A program made the translations under genes and the position numbers. DNA of 64,000 nucleotides from Dastarcus helophoroides (lineage: Eukaryota; Arthropoda; Insecta; Coleoptera; Bothrideridae): NCBI GenBank assembly GCA_028583605.1, contig CM053333.1, positions 13,787,638-13,851,637 on the forward strand, in the 5' to 3' direction. Under the pieces are notes generated by a model. It saw nothing but the letters and a program-made list of their open reading frames with translations, searched no databases and had not been told where the DNA came from. This document shows, one piece after another, positions 57,815 through 64,000 of this stretch (the stretch's first letter is position 1; the number at the start of each line of letters is the position of its first letter).

Positions 57815-57895
57815 AGCAAACTTGTTCACCTAAGCCGCTTTTGCCTAAATTTAAAAGTTCTCTAAAGTTTTTCTGATGGTCCGTCAATGAATTGA
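57815..57895 (-). mobile_element. Tiny R1-like retroelement scrap
   Basis: On the minus strand, TTCATTGACGGACCATCAGA is identical to a stretch of the R1-like element at 4895-4915. It is followed by a decayed LRELLNL-type reading as in the C-terminal part of R1 polyproteins. Confidence 0.5.
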
Positions 57896-58139
57896 GAAGG
57901 TGTCTTCAGAATAGTGACAACCACCAAATGTGGGCTCTTTTGGCGCATCAGCAACTTTAGTTCTGTGATTCAGGTGACCCTACGTTGTTACGAAGGCGAA
58001 CGGAACTTAACTGTCTCCAAAAACGAAAATACTTACCCATTCCTAACAGAATGGATTAGTGCTAATTGTATAATAAAAAATTCTTATGCCTTTCAATTGT
58101 GTTCTCGAGGTTGTTCTAGAATAGGACTCTAAAAAATCT

Positions 58140-58430
58140 AGTTGATTTCAGTGCCCCAAAAACTCAGGCCGTTGTTTTTTTAAAGAAAACATCAGCCAAC
58201 AACATCGTGGATGGTAAGATCTTTGCTTTGAAGTCCAAGGTGTTTATTCTAGGAGTAAACGCAAGCACAATTTTTTATTGGAATTATCCATTAGCCAAAT
58301 CCGCCACTCAATGGCTGGGGTTTCTTTTTCGAGTTAAGAAACACTGCAGATCCCGCCAGTTGCCCAGTCTCTTCCTCAGCCTAGGAGTCCAGCATTAATA
58401 ACTTTTGAATTCTATTCAAAAGAAAAAGAA
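58140..58430 (+). mobile_element. Jockey-like RT fragment
   Basis: LVDFSAPKTQAVVF, VDGKIFALKSK, ILGVNASTIFYW, LAKSATQWLGFLFRVKKH align with the Jockey-like copy at 35.0-35.3 kb. Truncated at both ends, with stops near 58395. Confidence 0.75.
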
Positions 58431-59452
58431 CATATTACTTTTTTTATTTTCAAATCTCCTTTTCACGCAGCGTTTATGCAATAGAGCACAGCAAACGTGT
58501 AATGTGAGTTGGCATAGTAAGTGTGAACTATTTGTGGCAAGTCTTTTTTATCTCTGGAACTTCAGGGAGATTACCTCCAGCTAAATGACTCGTATGTAGG
58601 GGTGCTTTCCAGACCGCTCTGGAGTTTCGAAAAATCGAAAATTCAGGAACATGTAATGCATAAATAAATATAGCGCCTACGTGCCAGTTATTAATTCCAT
58701 GTTATGCAATAAGCTGATCTGTCATTTTTTTGTAATATTATATTTACTTTATTTATAACGAGCTGTTTTAAATGTTAATTGTATTCCTTTAGTGGTATAG
58801 GTTCTGTTACTAAAAATTAGGCATGTATATGTATTATTCAAATATAAATAATTTTTAAATCCCTTTTTCTAAGTAATGACAATATTATTAGATTGTGTAT
58901 AAAAATAATTGCGGGTTCAATTAAAAAATGTTGGTTAACAAAAAGCTGTATGATGAAAAACTTTTTATTTTCAGGTAATAAAGTATAATAAAATTTTGCA
59001 TGACTTTCTATTTACATATTGTACAAATTCTATATAAAATTGTTAGTACAGTAGCACCAATTTCATAGATTGTATTATACATCATATACAACTAGAACTA
59101 CATCACAATATGCTTAAACATATGCCCCGCAACAACAAAAGGGCCAAACTAAAACGGATTTAAACAAAATAGAAAATCAACGGAAACGCGCAATTAAAAT
59201 ATTAATAATTAATGTTACATTGAGATTGGTTTAATCAACTCTAAAAAATATGGCTCCCAATAATTAGGGTTTGAAGTCTTTTTAAAATATTCAAATATAA
59301 CAATACTGATACATGTGATCGATGGGATCCCTCAGTTCAACTTTAAATAAAGAATGACATCTTTGGCTATATTTGGCTTCTGCTAGACACTTTAACATAT
59401 TTGACTCACTAACATATTATATGATGTCATTCCTTTAACCTCAAGCTGAAAA
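58431..59452. other. 3' flank of SLC41 paralog 2
   Basis: Non-coding; contains the 3' UTR on the minus strand. AATAAA on minus occurs near 58964-58969, too far from the stop to be certain. Confidence 0.4.
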
Positions 59453-60805
59453 TTAATCTCCCACATCACTGTCTCTATCCCCAATAATGTATAGGAACTG
59501 GAAGGCGATACCAAGTAACATAGTACCCAAAAGATCACCTAATGCCGTCAAATAGGGGATTGCTGAATTATCAGGGTCTACACCACTCTTCCACATGCAG
59601 AGCGTCATAATTTGAGCAATATAGAGCAACAAGAACACTTGTAGAACAGCTGCTGTCAAGTACACTAACATAAATATTGGCGTAAACGAAGTATGGCCAG
59701 CTTGTAGATAGCTTATGGTGTAGGAGAACACCAAATGTCCCGGTATCACCATCAGCAATAACATCCAAGCTGTCCCAGCGTGGGACGTTTGTTTGGTACT
59801 GCAGAACGCAGACCAAGGTGTTATACAAACTTGCATATTACTCGGTAATTTACCTGGTTTGCCTTTACTGTGAAGCTCGGTGGATATTCTACTGGCTTGA
59901 ACAGCCACCAAATTCCCCCCGACCCCGTTGATGACTAGCTGGAAGACAGCGACCCCTTTGAACTGAGAAACAGTGAAATCTAAAATTAGACCTCCGGCGC
60001 TACTTATGACCATGGCGGCAATAACTGGAGTCCACCCGCTAAACAACACTTTATAAGTGTGCTCGTTCTGGCTAGCTATCCAAGCCCAAAGAGGAACCAG
60101 AACGATTGCCATAAAAATAAAAAGACTAGTGAGCCACGGATGACTATCCAAAGTGTTGTAGAATAAAGAGGCCAAGAACGATAGGACCGCCAATGTAGTG
60201 AGGTCGCCTAAACTCGCCGCTATTGGGGTGGCGACATTATCGGGGTTAATGTGAAAATGTCTGGAGAATATGATGACCCCCACCATAACCAAGCCTAGGA
60301 CGAAACTAGCGCCAAACGCCGTAACGACGCTCGAGGCGCACAACAAAAGGGCATGCTTCACATCGATCACCCCCGAGGGTACCCACCCAAATATGACAGC
60401 GGCTAAAGACGCCAGGAACCCCACCACGGTAGCTTGGCACAAAATCAACGATAGATTCCCCCCGATTAGGCTAATTTTTTGCTTATAATTGTCAAAATGT
60501 CCAAGGTTTGCATGGGTTGACAACCTAGAAGCCAAAGTCATTTCTAAGTTGCCCTTAAGACCTAACAAGGCAGGAACTAATATGTACACTTCACTGATTT
60601 CTTGGTATACTGGCCAATGTTGTACTTTGTCCAGGAGTAAACTGGCCCCAACCATCCCAAACCCGGCCAGAAGAAACGGGATGAACATCTGAACGGAAGT
60701 GGCCCATAGTGACTCCCGATTTAGTAACACTTCAGTCTCTTTTTCTTCATTTTTGCTTAGTAGAGTGAAGGTGTCCGCAGTCCGTTCATCTTCGGAATCG
60801 TCGCT
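59453..60805 (-). CDS. SLC41A1-like: SLC41 paralog 2, main exon (450 codons + stop)
   Basis: Codes for all membrane segments without any intron, whereas paralog 1 splits the same stretch with three introns. The open frame runs 24 nt further upstream to a GTG, which is intron sequence. Confidence 0.9.
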   Translation of the reverse strand, partial: SDDSEDERTADTFTLLSKNEEKETEVLLNRESLWATSVQMFIPFLLAGFGMVGASLLLDKVQHWPVYQEISEVYILVPALLGLKGNLEMTLASRLSTHANLGHFDNYKQKISLIGGNLSLILCQATVVGFLASLAAVIFGWVPSGVIDVKHALLLCASSVVTAFGASFVLGLVMVGVIIFSRHFHINPDNVATPIAASLGDLTTLAVLSFLASLFYNTLDSHPWLTSLFIFMAIVLVPLWAWIASQNEHTYKVLFSGWTPVIAAMVISSAGGLILDFTVSQFKGVAVFQLVINGVGGNLVAVQASRISTELHSKGKPGKLPSNMQVCITPWSAFCSTKQTSHAGTAWMLLLMVIPGHLVFSYTISYLQAGHTSFTPIFMLVYLTAAVLQVFLLLYIAQIMTLCMWKSGVDPDNSAIPYLTALGDLLGTMLLGIAFQFLYIIGDRDSDVGD

Positions 60806-63579
60806 CTTAAATAAAGTTTGTAATGCCACAGTAAATTGGGTAAAACTTTAGAATAGGGACTTTTTAGAAAAGCTTATAAATTCTTTGTGTGTTTATTCAG
60901 AATGAGGCAAATTTTAAGGAACTAAATATTAAGGTGTGAGCGAATATTACACCGAACATGTGCAAAAACTAACGAATCTGCCCCTTTTAAGGCAAGTAAA
61001 AAGTATCCCCATGAACTTTTGTGTAAAATTTGTGAAATTATTAAACTCGGGAAGAGATTTTATTTTATTTTAGTGATTCGTTTTTACTACAAATTTACAA
61101 CAATGTTTTATTCATTACTTTTTTGTAAATTAAGATATGGGTCTAGAAAAATATGAGATTGATTGCTTGATACGTTGTACTTTATTAAAGAAACTTAAAA
61201 AGCTTGATACATTTGAAAACGTTGTAGTATCTTTTATATTTTTCCCAAAGTTAATATATAGTCGATAATATTGAAATTACATTCAGTACTCTGTAACCCA
61301 TAATTCAATTTAAAAAAGTTCTGAATAAAAAACTGATAAATATGTAAATGAAATTAAATATAGTTCTGATAGATCAGTTGTCCCTTTTCCAATTTTAATT
61401 TTTTTTATTGCTGAAATTTTATTTTTTAATTCAAAATCACGATTTTTTTTTTCTTGAAATTTCAATCTGAAAGTGAAATTTTCGAGTTGAAATAAGCAAT
61501 TTATCTAATTATTATTATGTATTAAATTTTCTAATTTTACAATTTTGAGTTTTTTTTCAAAATTTCGATAGAATGTGAAGAGAAAAGTCGAATATTCACG
61601 TTAAAAGTCAATATTTTAGGATTAAAATGAAAATATTTCGAATTTTCACATAAAAGAGATTCCCTCGACATGTTGATTGTTTTATGAAATTCCGAGAACC
61701 TTAAAGTTTCGTTTTTTTTAATTTCGAGTTGTAATTTGACATTTTTTGAAAAAAGCTTACATTTTGGGTGAATGTCAAAAAACAATTAAATTAAAAGAAA
61801 AGTTTTCTTCAAAAATCTTAACTATAGTCTCTAATCTCGAAATTTGGCTGTTTCTAGAAGTGTTTGACCAAAGGGTAAACAGTTTACAAACATTTTAAGT
61901 TTGACATTGCAGTTTTAAAACTTTTAAAAAAGTTTTAAGTTTTTTCAAAATTTTCAATTTTTTTCTCTAAAATTCATGATAAAACTTAAATTTTATAATT
62001 ATAACTACTGGGTTTCTTCACAAATTTTTTTCTTAAAATCCACAGTTAAAGCTTTCAATTTTTAAATTCAAATTTTTGTTTTCACGATTCAAGTCGAAAA
62101 TTTCGAGAATAAAAATGTCAAAACTTTGAAAAAAGTTGAAGTGAGAAAATGTTTTAAAAAATTTCTACTTTTAAAATTTTGGGAGCTACCCATTACAAGT
62201 TTCAAGACCAATCTTGAGTTTAAATTCCAATATTTGAATTTACAATGGATATTTTCAGATAAAATTTGAAAATTCGAGAACCATTTTGTAATTTAAAGTT
62301 AAAAAATGTTAAACTTTAAGACATATCTCGGAATTAAATATCAAAATTCGAAAATAAATTTGAAATGTTAAGAATTTTTCTGTCTAAATTACGACTTTTT
62401 TTCGGAAATACTACATTGCTTCTAAAAATTTTGATGGCAAACCCACAATTTGTAATTTTTTTCTGTAAAATTTCGTCTGCAAATGTAGACCTTTTAGAAA
62501 TTTAGTTTTAGTTATTTAAAATTTTGAAGTTGATCGTAAAGTTTACCATTTTTTCGTGAAATTACAAATTTAAATTCAAAATCTCAAGCTTTTTCTTAAA
62601 ATGTGGTTCTGAAATCAAAATTTTTTTAGATAAATGATTTTTTTAGTTTTTTCGAAATTCCGCTTTGAAATTTTAAACTCGAAAATTGAAAATATTTTTA
62701 TTATAAAACTTCGATTTTTTTTTCTTCTATAAATTGCGACTAGAATAGTAACTGTTTTGTAAACTTTCGTGTTTAAATTTTAAACTTGAATGTTTGCGAA
62801 TATTTTTAATATAATTCAAAGTTCTTCCTAATTTTCGATTTTTTTTTTGTTTTTAGTGTAAATTTGAAAATTATACCAAGATTTTAAATTGGAAATAGAA
62901 AATTTTGAGTTTAATATCGAATTTGCTTTTACGAAATTACGAAACTTGATTTTTTTTCAGAAAATTTGAAATTTGCCGTAAAAATTTTTTGGGAGAAACT
63001 GACCGAAACCAAAACAAGTTGTTCACTGAATTTTTTAAAATAAATTTGTCTTCTTTTCGATTTTTCTCATAATTCAGAATTTTGCACTTCAATGTTTACT
63101 TTGTTTTTGAAAGTTGTGAACTCGGGAATTTACTTGCGATAACCTAACCTAACCCAACTGGCAAATAAATAAAATTTGTTTGCACTTTTAGACATTTTTT
63201 AATGGTTTAAAATTATTTACACTATTTTCCACTACACTACACAATATGACGGGGAACATTTTACTCAAAAACAGTCGCAATGCTTAATTTTACTCTCTTG
63301 AAAAGGGGGCGAATTTGTCAAATTTTTTTCCATATTTTGAGGATAAATTTCGCTCACCTCCGACTTTAACTATCAGTTGCTTAATATATGCCTTATTTTG
63401 AATAAACTACACAAAGAATTTCTAAGCCATATTTAAAAAAGCCACGATTTTAAAGTTTTACGAAAATTTTGAGGTTAACTTACAGGTTCTGTATAAGTTT
63501 GATTCATATTATCCGCTTCCAGGTATTTTTTCCCACGGCGATTTCTCAACTCGTTGATAATAAAATTGTCCCTGCCCAT
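59453..63579 (-). CDS. SLC41A1-like: SLC41-family Mg2+ transporter, paralog 2 (two coding exons seen)
   Basis: Join 63579-63484, 60805-59453 (482 aa). The second exon carries the whole transporter. It starts SDDSEDERTADTF after acceptor TTTATTTAAG, then runs through [33 protein letters not shown] (110-129), [15 protein letters not shown] (219-233), [17 protein letters not shown] and [18 protein letters not shown] (442-459) to GDRDSDVGD-stop. These are the paired MgtE-like signature segments, in about ten helices. The first exon supplies MGRDNFIINELRNRR ... TYTEP. No ATG exists between the acceptor and the first helix, so an upstream exon is required; phase 0 fits on both sides. Another upstream exon beyond the window is possible. 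Confidence 0.88.
60806..63483 (-). repeat. Intron of SLC41 paralog 2, largely decayed TTTCGA-word block
   Basis: Unique to about 61370, then the pyrimidine-form word block to 63120 (AAATTTCGATTT, TTTTTTCTCTAAAATTC). A short CCTAACCTAACCC stretch lies near 63140. Confidence 0.5.
63484..63579 (-). CDS. SLC41A1-like: SLC41 paralog 2, upstream coding exon
   Basis: ATG at 63579; MGRDNFIINELRNRRGKKYL ... NQTYTEP, donor CCT|GTAAGT in phase 0. The exon reaches 63591, where acceptor ATTTTCAG stands. The codons before the ATG (KYSR) are open, so it may be an internal exon with an earlier start. Confidence 0.65.
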
Positions 63580-63591
63580 TCTACTGTATTT

Positions 63592-64000
63592 CTGAAAATA
63601 TTTTAACTCAGTCAGGTTACATTGTACACATCACACAATTAACCCAACCTTAAATTCATAGTATGTTTTTATTGCTTCGACATGTTAATTCGCCACGGGG
63701 AAATTTATTTACGACCGGCTAACACGAATGCACTCCGAGATGAATCTTTTTTTTAAATAAATGCATTTTTCTTTTTTACTTTATATACCACAACCTGACT
63801 GACTGGTGATGGAGTGAGAAATGACAGCCCTTCCTGATAAGACGATCCATCAATTTAGATATTACCTTTCAATTCTAATTGACTAAATTCTAATCCATTT
63901 TATTATATTAATTTGATGTGGCCACACCGTATAAGCACTTAGCAACAACAGCGAATACGATTCACGATCGCCTGAGAAAATATGAATTAGGAGGAAAATA
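63592..64000. other. Sequence upstream of SLC41 paralog 2
   Basis: Non-repetitive, less AT-rich. Could be an intron or the promoter of paralog 2. No exon supported. Confidence 0.35.

Noticed and set aside
63136..63150. CCTAACCTAACCC, like the insect telomere repeat
   Set aside because: Less than three units inside an intron; too short to call an interstitial telomere tract.
1..64000. CRISPR arrays, bacterial operons, tRNA or rRNA genes
   Set aside because: No direct-repeat/spacer array and no cloverleaf B-box (GGTTCGAATCC-like) or rRNA sequence was found by eye; the DNA is eukaryotic.

Overview
The window is arthropod nuclear DNA, almost certainly insect. It has intron-split conserved genes, very AT-rich non-coding DNA and many decayed retroelements (R1-, RTE- and Jockey-like) and MITEs. 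A beetle is my guess for the order, but nothing here proves it.

Layout. 1-1030: last exon of an SR-protein kinase (SRPK) gene, plus strand, with a small pogo-like MITE in the preceding intron. 2.9-5.3 kb: dead R1-like non-LTR retrotransposon. 7.3-8.7 kb: complete intronless ribophorin I (RPN1, oligosaccharyltransferase subunit), plus strand. 9.7-27.2 kb: complete ten-exon glycogenin gene, minus strand, convergent with RPN1. I rebuilt every exon from splice sites and codon phase. Two 3' ends are possible: a short form of 597 aa and a long form of 1175 aa that adds a low-complexity tail. 27.2-37.2 kb: an accessory block of MITEs, RTE-, R1- and Jockey-like remains, a diverged tandem repeat and two copies of a hairpin retroposon. 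37.2-40.9 kb: an SLC41-family Mg2+ transporter gene (four coding exons, minus strand). Two isolated coding-quality exons lie upstream at 44.2 and 49.8 kb, in phase with each other but not with the first SLC41 exon. 41-59 kb: long AT-rich non-coding DNA with a 1.33-kb long-TIR element, palindromes and retroelement scraps. 59.4-63.6 kb: a second SLC41 paralog, minus strand, with nearly the whole protein in one exon.

Functions. Glycogenin primes glycogen synthesis; RPN1 works in ER N-glycosylation; the SLC41 pair moves Mg2+; SRPK phosphorylates SR splicing factors. They do not form a pathway. The only obvious local relationship is the SLC41 tandem pair.

Non-coding DNA. Much of it is a decayed, directional low-complexity sequence built on an AAATTTCGA(C/G)TTT-like word whose strand polarity flips at definite points. 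The most unusual structures are three copies of a near-palindromic retroposon with a poly(A) end and 9-10 bp target-site duplications. One of them carries a hammerhead-ribozyme-like core in both arms. A similar word pair (CTGAAGA ... CGAAAC) recurs at the edge of an otherwise different element.
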